A stretch of 64,000 bases of DNA from JAVVWB01 sp036652335. GTDB lineage: Bacteria > Synergistota > Synergistia > Synergistales > Synergistaceae. The stretch is from positions 55,684 through 119,683 of the forward strand of contig JAVVWB010000005.1 in assembly GCA_036652335.1 (NCBI GenBank), read 5' to 3'. Both the position numbers and the translations under genes were made by a program. The notes beneath the pieces are model-generated. The model did no database searches. It saw only the letters and a list, made by a program, of their open reading frames with translations, and was not told the origin of the DNA. Each line of letters begins with the position of its first letter. The first letter of the stretch is position 1. Below, one piece after another: positions 52,493 through 61,436 of the stretch.

Positions 52493-52993
52493 ATGAATGT
52501 ACACATAATACAAGCAAGGGAACTCCCCAAAATAAATGTTGATGTAGAAAAAACTAAAGCAATGCTAACAAAATTAGAGATGCTGTTTGCTAAAATACTT
52601 ACAGAAAAACAGTGCATTCCTTCTCTTGTTGATGTTGTCGAAATATCCTTGTCTGCTGTGTCTGCTGATGAAATCAGAGATATAAACCGGACATATAGAG
52701 ATATAGATGCTCCTACTGATATACTTTCATTTCCTTTATGGGAAAATCAATATGGAGATTTTACTCCCCCTGATGATTGGAAAGTATTACCACTTGGTGA
52801 CTTGATAATATCTATCTCAGAAATTAATAAAAATGCAGAAATAAACTATAAAACAAAAGAAGAAGAACTTGTTTTAATAATTTCTCATGGTTTATTACAT
52901 TTAATAGGACGTGACCATGATACCGAGGAAAAAGAAGCATCAATGTGGCAAGAACAAAACGAAATAGTTAATAGATATTTTGCTGAAAAATAA
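52493..52993 (+). CDS. ybeY: Endoribonuclease YbeY
   Basis: YbeY is a single-strand RNase that matures the 16S 3' end and takes part in ribosome quality control. The 166-residue protein has the zinc site SHGLLHLIGRDHDT, matching HGxLHLxGxDH, and the earlier DIRDINRTYRDIDAPTDILSFP signature region. GAGGTAAGG precedes the ATG. Thirteen bases separate it from pgpH and 17 from era, with era also acting in 16S processing, so they form a natural maturation pair. Confidence 0.96.
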   Translation: MNVHIIQARELPKINVDVEKTKAMLTKLEMLFAKILTEKQCIPSLVDVVEISLSAVSADEIRDINRTYRDIDAPTDILSFPLWENQYGDFTPPDDWKVLPLGDLIISISEINKNAEINYKTKEEELVLIISHGLLHLIGRDHDTEEKEASMWQEQNEIVNRYFAEK

Positions 52994-53010
52994 TAATCTG
53001 GAGGAAAATA

Positions 53011-53919
53011 ATGGAAAACTATAGAGCCGGCTATGTTGCTCTTTTGGGGCGCCCAAATGTGGGCAAATCTTCAATAATTAATGCTTTAATCAAAGAAAAG
53101 GTTGTTGCTGTGTCATCGAAAGCACAGACAACCAGGAGTGCTGTGAGATGTATATATACATCAGAAAATGAACAAATAGTGTTTGTAGATACACCTGGGA
53201 TTCATACCCCTAAACATGCTCTGGGGGACTTTATGCTTCAAGAAGCAACAGAAGCATTATCCCAAGTTGACATAATTTGTTTTGTCATTGAGGCTTCAGA
53301 TCGATCCATAGGCAAAAAGGAAGAAATGATACTTAGTGTATTAGAAGAAATTAACACTCCTGTGATAATAATTGTAAATAAAATTGATATATATGAAGAC
53401 TCTGAAATGTATAAAAAAGCTGTAGAACCATATTTAGATAGAATAAAACCACTAACTATTATTCCAGTATCGGCTTTAAAAATGACTAATCTTGATAATA
53501 TGTCAAAAGAAATAGCTTCATATTTACCGATTCAGCCTAAGATATATCCGGAAGAAATGATAATGGATTCTACAGAAAGATTTTTAGCTTCAGAAATTAT
53601 AAGAGAAAAGATCTTTAATTACACCGAAGAGGAAGTACCTCACGGAGTAGCTGTTCTAATTGATGAATACAAAACACCGGAAGAATTCCCTGAACTAAAA
53701 ACATCGAGAATCATGGCGACAATAATAGTTGAAAAACAAGGGCAAAAAGGAATTATAATTGGAAAAGCGGGTTCAAAATTAAAACAAATAGGTACCTCTG
53801 CCAGAAAAGAACTTGAAAAGGCCACTGGAGGTCCAGTCTTTTTACAGCTATGGGTGAAAGTCAAACCAGGTTGGAAAAAATCTCAGGAAGAATTGCGTCG
53901 GTTAGGATATTATAGTTGA
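53011..53919 (+). CDS. era: GTPase Era
   Basis: Era is a GTPase with a KH domain that checks the 3' end of 16S rRNA during 30S assembly. The 302-residue protein has G1 GRPNVGKSSI, G3 DTPGIH, G4 NKID, and the C-terminal KH2 domain GIIIGKAGSKLKQIG, ending in WVKVKPGWKKS. GGAGG precedes the ATG. The recO start overlaps its stop as TTGA, so era and recO are translationally coupled. Confidence 0.97.
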   Translation: MENYRAGYVALLGRPNVGKSSIINALIKEKVVAVSSKAQTTRSAVRCIYTSENEQIVFVDTPGIHTPKHALGDFMLQEATEALSQVDIICFVIEASDRSIGKKEEMILSVLEEINTPVIIIVNKIDIYEDSEMYKKAVEPYLDRIKPLTIIPVSALKMTNLDNMSKEIASYLPIQPKIYPEEMIMDSTERFLASEIIREKIFNYTEEEVPHGVAVLIDEYKTPEEFPELKTSRIMATIIVEKQGQKGIIIGKAGSKLKQIGTSARKELEKATGGPVFLQLWVKVKPGWKKSQEELRRLGYYS

Positions 53920-54626
53920 GAGAAAATCTAAATAAAGATAACCTTGACCAAGGTGACTATACGCTTACAGGGACTATATTAAAGAGAAAAGACAGCATTA
54001 AGTCTACACAATCGTTGTTAATATTTTTGAAAGATATAGGGCCTAGGTGGATATCAGCACCATCATCAACGGGAAAAAACAAAAGTTCTTCTATAACAGA
54101 ACCATTGATTTGGGGAAATTTTAATATATATCAATCGCCTTCAAAATTATTCCTAAAATCAATTGATATTAAACAAGATTTTTTAACAATAAGAAGCGAT
54201 ATCAAAAAACTTAAAACAGCAATTGAATTGTATAAAATTACTATAAACAATGTATATCTAAATCACGAAAGTAACGATATGTTAAAAATATTGTGGAATG
54301 CAATGTTACAAATCAATGAGTCTGCAAAACCCGAATATATAAAATTTCGCTTTATATGGAAACTATTAAAGATAATCGGGCGAGCGCCATCTCTTTTGTG
54401 TTGCTCTAAGTGTGGTTCTCCTATTACATCCTCCACATTGTCATGGGATGAAGATGGCTTAATTTGTTCTAGATGTACAAATACCACGAAATTAACTTTA
54501 GAAGAAATGCGAAACATGCAATTTGCAGTATATTTGAGCCATGAAAAATTTATACAATGGTCAAATATTACTAATTTTTCAGAAAATATATCTGACATAT
54601 CAAAACACATGCTTACATTTTTTTAA
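53916..54626 (+). CDS. recO: DNA repair protein RecO
   Basis: RecO displaces SSB and loads RecA with RecR. The 236-residue protein has an N-terminal OB-like part (GTILKRKDSIKSTQSLLIFLKD, a divergent RecO_N) and a C-terminal helical part with LCCSKCGSPI and LICSRC, giving the usual four-cysteine zinc knuckle. The sequence is divergent, and the family call rests on the zinc site, the length and its place after era, where recO nearly always lies. The start is TTG, overlapping the era stop. I see no terminator before the glyQ promoter. Confidence 0.82.
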   Translation: MRENLNKDNLDQGDYTLTGTILKRKDSIKSTQSLLIFLKDIGPRWISAPSSTGKNKSSSITEPLIWGNFNIYQSPSKLFLKSIDIKQDFLTIRSDIKKLKTAIELYKITINNVYLNHESNDMLKILWNAMLQINESAKPEYIKFRFIWKLLKIIGRAPSLLCCSKCGSPITSSTLSWDEDGLICSRCTNTTKLTLEEMRNMQFAVYLSHEKFIQWSNITNFSENISDISKHMLTFF

Positions 54627-54629
54627 TAT

Positions 54630-54658
54630 TGCAATTAAATATTAAGTAAAGTAAAATA
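54630..54658 (+). promoter_or_regulatory. Sigma-70 promoter for glyQ-glyS
   Basis: TTGCAA (54630-54635) and TAAAAT (54653-54658) with a 17-base spacer, about 37 bases before the GTG of glyQ. The leader is too short for a T-box. Confidence 0.62.
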
Positions 54659-54694
54659 TCTAAGTGTCTAATCATAAAAGGAGGCATCTGTGAC

Positions 54695-55600
54695 GTGAAT
54701 TTCCAAGAAATAATTATGAGACTGCAAGATTTTTGGGCCTCACAAGGATGTGTAATTCAACAACCATATGATATCGAGGTAGGAGCAGGGACAATGAATC
54801 CCGCTACTACACTGAGAGTTTTAGGACCTGAACCTTGGAGAGTTGCTTACGTAGAACCTTCAAGACGTCCAACTGATGGACGTTATGGTGAAAATCCAAA
54901 TAGACTTCAACACTACTATCAATATCAGGTTATTATCCAGCCAGCTCCTGAAAATATTCAGGAACTATACCTAGAGAGTCTAAGGGTTCTAGGCATTATC
55001 CCAGAGGAACACGATATTCGTTTTGTTGAAGACGACTGGGAAAATCCAACGACAGGTGCATGGGGATTGGGCTGGGAAGTTTGGCTTGATGGAATGGAAG
55101 TAACACAATTTACATATTTCCAACAGATGGGTGCTATAGATATGGACGTAGTTCCATCTGAAATAACATATGGTATTGAGAGAATCGCTATGTTTGTACA
55201 AAAAGTAGACAATGTCTATGACTTAAAGTGGGTTGGAGATGTCACTTATGGAGACGTCCATCACAAGGGAGAAGTTGAGCATTCTACATATAATTTTGAA
55301 GAAGCGACAACATCAATGCTCTTTGAATTATTTAATATGTATGAGGCTGAATCAAAAAAAATTCTTGAAGCAGGACTTGTTCTACCGGCATATGATTATG
55401 TTTTGAAATGTTCTCATTCTTTTAACCTACTAGATGCGAGAAATGCAATAAGTGTAACTGAACGAACGGGTTATATTGGAAGAGTTAGAGCCCTTGCCTC
55501 TGCATGTTGCAAGGCATATGTTGAGCAAAGAGAAAAAATGAATTATCCGTTAACAGGTAAATTTACAAAATTTGAAGTGAATGCCAAGGAGGAGAGATAA
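54695..55600 (+). CDS. glyQ: Glycyl-tRNA synthetase alpha subunit
   Basis: The catalytic alpha subunit of the two-subunit bacterial GlyRS. The 301-residue class II synthetase opens with FQEIIMRLQDFWASQGCVI and QQPYDIEVGAGTMNPATT, and has WRVAYVEPSRRPTDGRYG (motif 2) and ITYGIERIAMFVQ (motif 3 region). The start is GTG with AAGGAGG 10 bases before it. It overlaps glyS as TAATG. The two-subunit form fits a bacterial, non-Archaea-like GlyRS. Confidence 0.97.
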   Translation: MNFQEIIMRLQDFWASQGCVIQQPYDIEVGAGTMNPATTLRVLGPEPWRVAYVEPSRRPTDGRYGENPNRLQHYYQYQVIIQPAPENIQELYLESLRVLGIIPEEHDIRFVEDDWENPTTGAWGLGWEVWLDGMEVTQFTYFQQMGAIDMDVVPSEITYGIERIAMFVQKVDNVYDLKWVGDVTYGDVHHKGEVEHSTYNFEEATTSMLFELFNMYEAESKKILEAGLVLPAYDYVLKCSHSFNLLDARNAISVTERTGYIGRVRALASACCKAYVEQREKMNYPLTGKFTKFEVNAKEER

Positions 55601-57660
55601 TGTCTTCCAGAGATTTGTTATTAGAAATAGGCACAGAAGAAATTCCTGCTAGATTTATGCCAAATACGCTAAAAGACATTAAATCATTTGCTGAAACAGA
55701 ACTTGCAGAGAATCATATCTCTTACGCGGATGTTTCTGTTTTTGCTACACCGAGAAGAATAGCATTGATGATAACTGGACTTTCAGAACTTCAAAATGAT
55801 ATAGTTGAAAAATCCAAAGGGCCACTAAAATCACAAGCATATGATGAAAGTGGAAATCCATCAAAATCTGCAATAGGTTTTGCAAAAAGTAAAGGTATAA
55901 ATGTTGAAGACCTAAAAATTCAAATGATTGGGAATCTTGAATATATCTTTGCTGAAAAGCATTATCAAGGAAAAAATACTATTGAAATACTTCCTGAGTT
56001 GCTCGAAAGAATTATAAAAAAACTATCATTCCCGAAAAGTATGTACTGGTCAGATAAAACCATTAAATTTGCAAGACCTGTTAGATGGTTGATAGCTCTT
56101 TATGGTGAAGAAGTTTTAGAGATTACGTTTGCTAACATAAAAAGTGGCCGTAATTCAAGAGGACACCGTTTTATGGGAGCTAAATTAATCGAGATAAAAA
56201 ATATGAGCTCCTACCAATCACAAATGCGTGAGAATTTCGTTATCATTGATCCTGAAGAGAGAAAAAAAATGATATGCGATGGCATTAAAAACATTGAAGG
56301 AGAACTAAACGCTGTTGTTGATATACCAGAAGCTTTATTGGAAGAAAATATTCATCTAAATGAATATCCAATTCCTTTCTATGGGAGCTTTGATAGTGAA
56401 TTTCTTGAAATACCAGAAGAAGTACTAACTCTTTCGATGGCTGTCAATCAGCGTTATTTCCCTGTAAGGGACAAAAACGGGAAACTTATGCCTAATTTTG
56501 TTGGTGTTAGTAATAATTTAGCAAAAGATATGTCTGTGGTAAGAGAAGGCAATGAAAGAGTGCTTCGTGCTAGATTATATGATGCATCATTCTTTTGGAA
56601 AGAAGACCTTACTAAGTCTATGGATGAAAGAGTTGAAGAACTGAAGAATGTAACATACCAAGTTCAACTAGGGTCGGTCTATGATAAGGTCCAAAGAGTA
56701 AAATCTCTTGCACTCTACATTACAGAAATACTCGATAAAAATGAATTCAAAAAATTCGTAGATAGAGCTTCTTATCTAGCAAAATCGGACTTAGTTTCAA
56801 ATATGGTTTACGAATTTTCAGATGTACAAGGTGTTATGGGGCGTGAATATGCTCGTAAAGCAGGTGAGCCTGAAGAAGTTGCTCTAGCAATATACGAACA
56901 GTATCTACCTAAAAATTCAGGTGGAGATTTGCCAACCGGAATTGTGGGTGCAATACTTGGTATAGCAGAGCGTACAGATACTATTTCAGGTATATTTAAA
57001 ATAGGACTAGAACCAACATCATCACAAGACCCATATGGTTTAAGACGTGCGGCTAGAAGTCTAAATGAAATAATATGGGGACTAGGTTTACATATTAACA
57101 TTAATGATTTATTTAGGACTGCATGTAAGACATTAAGCATAGACGATGAAATTTTTAATAAAATAATGAAATTTTTTATGCAACGTACACAAGTTCAACT
57201 TAAAGAAAAAGGTTTTAATCATGAGATAGTAATGTTGTCTATGCAAACTGCTAAAGCGTTTCCGCTGCAGGTACTTCGTATGTGTGAGACACTTGAAAAA
57301 AGTAGTGATGAAGAGTGGTTCTCTAACCTAGTTACATCTGCTGTAAGAGTAAATAATATCTTAGTAAAAAATCAGATATCGGGTACATCAATAGATGAGA
57401 TGAATTTTGTTGACCCTCTAGAAATAGCTCTTTATAATAAATTAAATGAGCTAACAGATAAAGTGAGAGAAACAGTGGATTCCTTTGATTGGGAGGCACT
57501 AGCAATTCTTCTTTCTGAGCTTTCGCCAGTAATTTCTAATTTCTTTAATGATGTCCTTGTAATGGACAAAGATGAAAAAATTAGAAATAACAGAATAGCA
57601 TTATTAGAAAAATGTCAGTTGTTGTTTGCGCAAGTAGGGGATTTTAGTCTGTTAAAGTAG
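55600..57660 (+). CDS. glyS: Glycyl-tRNA synthetase beta subunit
   Basis: The 686-residue beta subunit binds tRNA and works with GlyQ. It begins LLLEIGTEEIPARFMP and has the usual FATPRRIALMITGL, PVRWLIALYGEEV and YPIPFYGSF segments, then an HD-like and C-terminal anticodon-binding domain (residues 570-680). AAGGAGG precedes the ATG, and the start overlaps the glyQ stop by one base. It is followed, after 42 bases with no terminator, by ppdK. Confidence 0.96.
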   Translation: MSSRDLLLEIGTEEIPARFMPNTLKDIKSFAETELAENHISYADVSVFATPRRIALMITGLSELQNDIVEKSKGPLKSQAYDESGNPSKSAIGFAKSKGINVEDLKIQMIGNLEYIFAEKHYQGKNTIEILPELLERIIKKLSFPKSMYWSDKTIKFARPVRWLIALYGEEVLEITFANIKSGRNSRGHRFMGAKLIEIKNMSSYQSQMRENFVIIDPEERKKMICDGIKNIEGELNAVVDIPEALLEENIHLNEYPIPFYGSFDSEFLEIPEEVLTLSMAVNQRYFPVRDKNGKLMPNFVGVSNNLAKDMSVVREGNERVLRARLYDASFFWKEDLTKSMDERVEELKNVTYQVQLGSVYDKVQRVKSLALYITEILDKNEFKKFVDRASYLAKSDLVSNMVYEFSDVQGVMGREYARKAGEPEEVALAIYEQYLPKNSGGDLPTGIVGAILGIAERTDTISGIFKIGLEPTSSQDPYGLRRAARSLNEIIWGLGLHININDLFRTACKTLSIDDEIFNKIMKFFMQRTQVQLKEKGFNHEIVMLSMQTAKAFPLQVLRMCETLEKSSDEEWFSNLVTSAVRVNNILVKNQISGTSIDEMNFVDPLEIALYNKLNELTDKVRETVDSFDWEALAILLSELSPVISNFFNDVLVMDKDEKIRNNRIALLEKCQLLFAQVGDFSLLK

Positions 57661-57702
57661 CTAATAAAAATTTAGCTAAGAAAAAACCTAGGAGGCTTTT
57701 CA

Positions 57703-60339
57703 ATGAGTGAGAATGTGAAGTATATTTATGATTTTTCTGAGGGAGACGCTTCAATGCGTGATCTTCTTGGTGGCAAAGGGGCAAACTTGGCACAAATGTG
57801 GAAGATAGGACTGCCAGTGCCTCCAGGATTTATAATTACAACAGAGGCCTGTCATAAATATTGGGAAGAAAAAGAGTTTATTTCTAACATTTGGAACGAC
57901 ATAACAAGCGCCTTGGCAAGAGTTGAAAAACTAACTGGTAAAAAATTTGGTGGAAAAGAAAATCCTCTTCTTGTTTCTGTAAGATCTGGAGCCCCGGTTT
58001 CAATGCCAGGAATGATGGATACAATCCTAAATTTAGGTTTGAATGACGAAACAGTTCAAGCACTAGCTATAGCAGCAGGAGACGAAAGATTTGCATATGA
58101 TAGTTATCGCAGATTCATTCAGATGTTCTCTAATGTAGTTCTTGAAATGGATATGACTAAATTTGATGAAAAGCTTGAAGATATAAAAGAAAAAGCTGGC
58201 ATTACCGAAGATTATAAAATACCGGCTCAGTCATTAAAAGAATTAGTCGCGTCATACAAAAAAATTGTTAAAGAAAGTGGCTTAGATTTTCCTTCTGATC
58301 CATGGGTACAATTGCGTCTTGCAATTGATGCAGTTTTCCGTAGTTGGAATACGCCAAGAGCAATTACCTATAGAAAAATAAACAATATCCCAGAGACATA
58401 CGGAACTGCAGTAAACATTGTTACAATGGTATTTGGAAACCTTGGTAATGACTGTGGAACGGGAGTCTGTTTCACAAGAAGCCCTTCAACAGGCGAAAAG
58501 AAACTTTTCGGTGAATATCTTATCAACGCTCAAGGTGAAGACGTAGTTGCTGGAATTCGTACTCCAGTTGCAATTGCATCCTTAGCCGATGCTATGCCTG
58601 ATGTATATAAAGAATTTTGTCGTATAGCAAAATTACTTGAAGATCACTACAAAGATGCTCAAGATATTGAATTTACAGTTGAAAAAGGCAAGCTATTTAT
58701 ACTTCAAACAAGAAATGGGAAAAGAACTGCAGCAGCCGCTGTTAAAATTGCTGTAGATATGTACAAAGAAGGTCTAATTGATGAGGCAACAGCAGTTTCA
58801 CGTGTCGCTCCTGAACAAGTCGAACAGCTTCTACATCCACAAATAGATCCAAATGCCGCATTAGAGGTTATGGTAAAAGGTTTACCTGCTTCACCTGGTG
58901 CTGCTGTTGGACAGGTTGTTTTTGATGCTGATGAGGCCGCAGAGAGAGGAACTAACGGGGAACCAGTTATATTAGTTAGACCAGAAACAACTCCAGATGA
59001 CATCCATGGGCTTTTTGCTTCACAGGGTGTTTTGACAATTCATGGTGGAATGACAAGTCATGCTGCTGTTGTTGCGAGAGGTCTTGGTAAACCATGTGTT
59101 TCCGGAGCCGAAGAAATTAAAATTAATCTACAGGCAGAAACTTTTACTGTAAACGGAACAACAATTAAAAAGAATGATTTTATAACACTTGATGGAAATC
59201 TTGGCAACGTTATAAATGGTAAAATTAACTTAGTTGAGCCACAGTTTGACGAAGATTTTAAGACATTACTTAATATGGCTGATAATATTTCAAAACTTCA
59301 AGTTTGGGCTAATGCCGATGCACCAGAAGATGCAGCACGTGCACGTGAGTTTGGTGCAAAAGGAATAGGCCTTTGCAGAACTGAGCATATGTTTATGGCA
59401 GTGGATAGGCTTCCAGTGGTTCAAGAAATGGTTATAGCCGAAGATAAAGATGAAAGAATCTTTTATCTTAATAAACTTGAGAAAATGCAGCAAGAAGACT
59501 TTGAAGGAATATTTGAGGCAATGGACGGACTCCCTGTTACAATTAGACTCTTGGATCCGCCTTTACATGAATTTTTACCCAAAACACATGATTTATTATT
59601 AGACTTGGAGAATCTTGATCCTTCAAGCAAAGAAGCAGAAAAAATTAAAACAACCATACGAAGATCCGAAGAACTTCATGAAATGAACCCAATGTTAGGT
59701 TTCCGTGGCTGCCGACTTGGAATGGTATATCCAGAAATATATGAGATGCAAATAAGGGCAATTTTTAATGCAGCATGTGTCCTTGTGAAGAAAGGTATAA
59801 ATGTAATTCCAGATATCATGATGCCTTTGGTTGGTACTAAGGAAGAAATTAAGTACTTAAGAACAATGCTTGATACTTTAGCTTCAGAAATTATAAAAAA
59901 ACATGCTTGTGAACTTAAGTATCTTGTAGGTACAATGATAGAATTGCCAAGAGCTGCTATGATAGCTGACCAAATTGCAGAATATGCACAATTCTTTAGT
60001 TTTGGAACTAACGATTTAACTCAAACCACATTTGGTTATTCACGAGATGACGCTGAAGGAAAATTCCTTGCAAAGTATATTGAAACCGGTATATTACCCG
60101 TAAATCCATTTGCTGTTTTGGATAGAGATGGTGTCGGAGAATTGATAAAAATTGCGGTAAATAAAGGGCGTTCTATAAATCCAAATATACAGCTTGGAAT
60201 TTGTGGGGAACACGGAGGCAATCCTTCAAGTATAGCATTCTGTCATCAGCTTGGTTTAACATATGTTAGTTGCTCTCCATTTAGAGTTCCAGTTGCTCGT
60301 TTATCAGCAGCACTTGCAACATTAGGAATTTTAAAATAA
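57703..60339 (+). CDS. ppdK: Pyruvate, phosphate dikinase
   Basis: PPDK makes phosphoenolpyruvate from pyruvate, ATP and phosphate, or the reverse reaction in anaerobes that use pyrophosphate. The 878-residue protein shows the ATP-grasp start GGKGANLAQMWKIGLPVPPGF, the swivelling phosphohistidine site GGMTSHAAVVARG (His453) and the C-terminal PEP barrel with GLCRTEHMF, GFRGCRLG, SFGTNDLTQ and a cysteine in LGICGEHGG. AGGAGG precedes the ATG. A classic terminator follows. No PPDK regulator (PpsR type) is adjacent. Confidence 0.97.
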   Translation: MSENVKYIYDFSEGDASMRDLLGGKGANLAQMWKIGLPVPPGFIITTEACHKYWEEKEFISNIWNDITSALARVEKLTGKKFGGKENPLLVSVRSGAPVSMPGMMDTILNLGLNDETVQALAIAAGDERFAYDSYRRFIQMFSNVVLEMDMTKFDEKLEDIKEKAGITEDYKIPAQSLKELVASYKKIVKESGLDFPSDPWVQLRLAIDAVFRSWNTPRAITYRKINNIPETYGTAVNIVTMVFGNLGNDCGTGVCFTRSPSTGEKKLFGEYLINAQGEDVVAGIRTPVAIASLADAMPDVYKEFCRIAKLLEDHYKDAQDIEFTVEKGKLFILQTRNGKRTAAAAVKIAVDMYKEGLIDEATAVSRVAPEQVEQLLHPQIDPNAALEVMVKGLPASPGAAVGQVVFDADEAAERGTNGEPVILVRPETTPDDIHGLFASQGVLTIHGGMTSHAAVVARGLGKPCVSGAEEIKINLQAETFTVNGTTIKKNDFITLDGNLGNVINGKINLVEPQFDEDFKTLLNMADNISKLQVWANADAPEDAARAREFGAKGIGLCRTEHMFMAVDRLPVVQEMVIAEDKDERIFYLNKLEKMQQEDFEGIFEAMDGLPVTIRLLDPPLHEFLPKTHDLLLDLENLDPSSKEAEKIKTTIRRSEELHEMNPMLGFRGCRLGMVYPEIYEMQIRAIFNAACVLVKKGINVIPDIMMPLVGTKEEIKYLRTMLDTLASEIIKKHACELKYLVGTMIELPRAAMIADQIAEYAQFFSFGTNDLTQTTFGYSRDDAEGKFLAKYIETGILPVNPFAVLDRDGVGELIKIAVNKGRSINPNIQLGICGEHGGNPSSIAFCHQLGLTYVSCSPFRVPVARLSAALATLGILK

Positions 60340-60342
60340 CAC

Positions 60343-60376
60343 AAAAAAACAGCAAGAATATTCTTGCTGTTTTTTT
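60343..60376 (+). terminator. Intrinsic terminator after ppdK
   Basis: A near-perfect palindrome of 34 bases around AAGAATATTCTT, ending in seven T. It is 3 bases after the ppdK stop. Confidence 0.93.
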
Positions 60377-60416
60377 ATTAAATATAGAAAGGAAGATCGA
60401 GATAAGTAACATTACA

Positions 60417-61436
60417 TTGAGAGAAATAAGAGAAAATGATGAAAAAATAATACTGTCTTCTTATGCAACACTATCAGCTAACTCAAAGGGCCGTGAAGTT
60501 TATGAAGAAGAGTGTCCTATTCGAACGTGTTTCCAAAGAGACAGAGATAGAATACTACACAGCAAATCGTTTAGAAGGTTGAAATATAAGACACAGGTAC
60601 TCTTGTTGCCTGAAGGTGACCACTATAGAACCAGATTAACCCATACTCTCGAAGTTTCACAAATTGCAAGAACAATTTCTCGTGCATTGAAGTTAAATGA
60701 AGATTTAACAGAAGCGATTGCACTTGGTCATGATCTTGGGCATACACCATTTGGACATATGGGAGAAAAAGTTTTAAACGATCTTGCTAGAAAATATGGA
60801 CTAAGTGGTTTCCATCATGCAAAGCAAAGCTTGAGAGTTGTTGAACTTCTAGAGAGAGAAGGTAAAGGCCTAAATCTAACATGGGAAGTTCGAATGGGGA
60901 TATTACAACACTCAAAAGGGCAAGTTGATGTTAGAACTGGATATAGTATGGATACTCCATCCACCCTTGAAGCTTGGGTAGTACGGGTTTCTGATTCAGT
61001 TGCATATATTAATCATGACTTAGATGATGCGATACGGGCTGGAATAATATCAAAAAACAATCTACCCCAGGATGTTTTTAGCAAAATGGGAGATAGCAAC
61101 GCAAAAAGAATAAACACACTTGTTATTGATGTTATTAAAAATAGCAACGAAAAAGGAATATACTTTAGTCCAGCGACACTAGACTTAATTGAAACTTTAA
61201 GAGAATTTCTATTCACAAACGTATACAGACAAGCAAATGCACAGATTGAAGATTCTAGAGTAAGTCACGTTATAGGTGCATTATTTGAATATGCACTGAG
61301 AGTGAAAAAAATGTCTCCACAAAGTGCAGTCGATTTTATTTCTGGGATGACAGACAGATATGCTTTAGAATTATTTCACGAAACATTTGTACCTTCACCA
61401 TGGCCAATGGAGAAACCGACATTTAGTAATAACTAG
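60417..61436 (+). CDS. dgt: dGTPase-like HD-domain deoxynucleoside triphosphohydrolase
   Basis: A 339-residue HD enzyme of the dGTPase family, which releases triphosphate from dNTPs. SFRRLKYKTQVLL, TRLTHTLEVSQIARTI and LGHDLGHTPFGHMGE (H105, D106 with the metal histidines) are the family motifs. The start is unclear: TTG 60417 is the only ordinary start codon here, but the only ribosome site (AAAGGAAG, 60388-60395) is 21 bases away, and nearer codons are ATA or ATT. Its stop codon is shared with the convergent pbp1A gene (CTAG). In many Clostridia-like genomes dgt stands near ppdK, which agrees. Confidence 0.9.
   Translation: MREIRENDEKIILSSYATLSANSKGREVYEEECPIRTCFQRDRDRILHSKSFRRLKYKTQVLLLPEGDHYRTRLTHTLEVSQIARTISRALKLNEDLTEAIALGHDLGHTPFGHMGEKVLNDLARKYGLSGFHHAKQSLRVVELLEREGKGLNLTWEVRMGILQHSKGQVDVRTGYSMDTPSTLEAWVVRVSDSVAYINHDLDDAIRAGIISKNNLPQDVFSKMGDSNAKRINTLVIDVIKNSNEKGIYFSPATLDLIETLREFLFTNVYRQANAQIEDSRVSHVIGALFEYALRVKKMSPQSAVDFISGMTDRYALELFHETFVPSPWPMEKPTFSNN

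Noticed and set aside
54627..54694. T-box riboswitch before glyQ
   Set aside because: The leader is only about 30 bases after the predicted start, and no specifier loop or AGGGTGG antiterminator segment is present.
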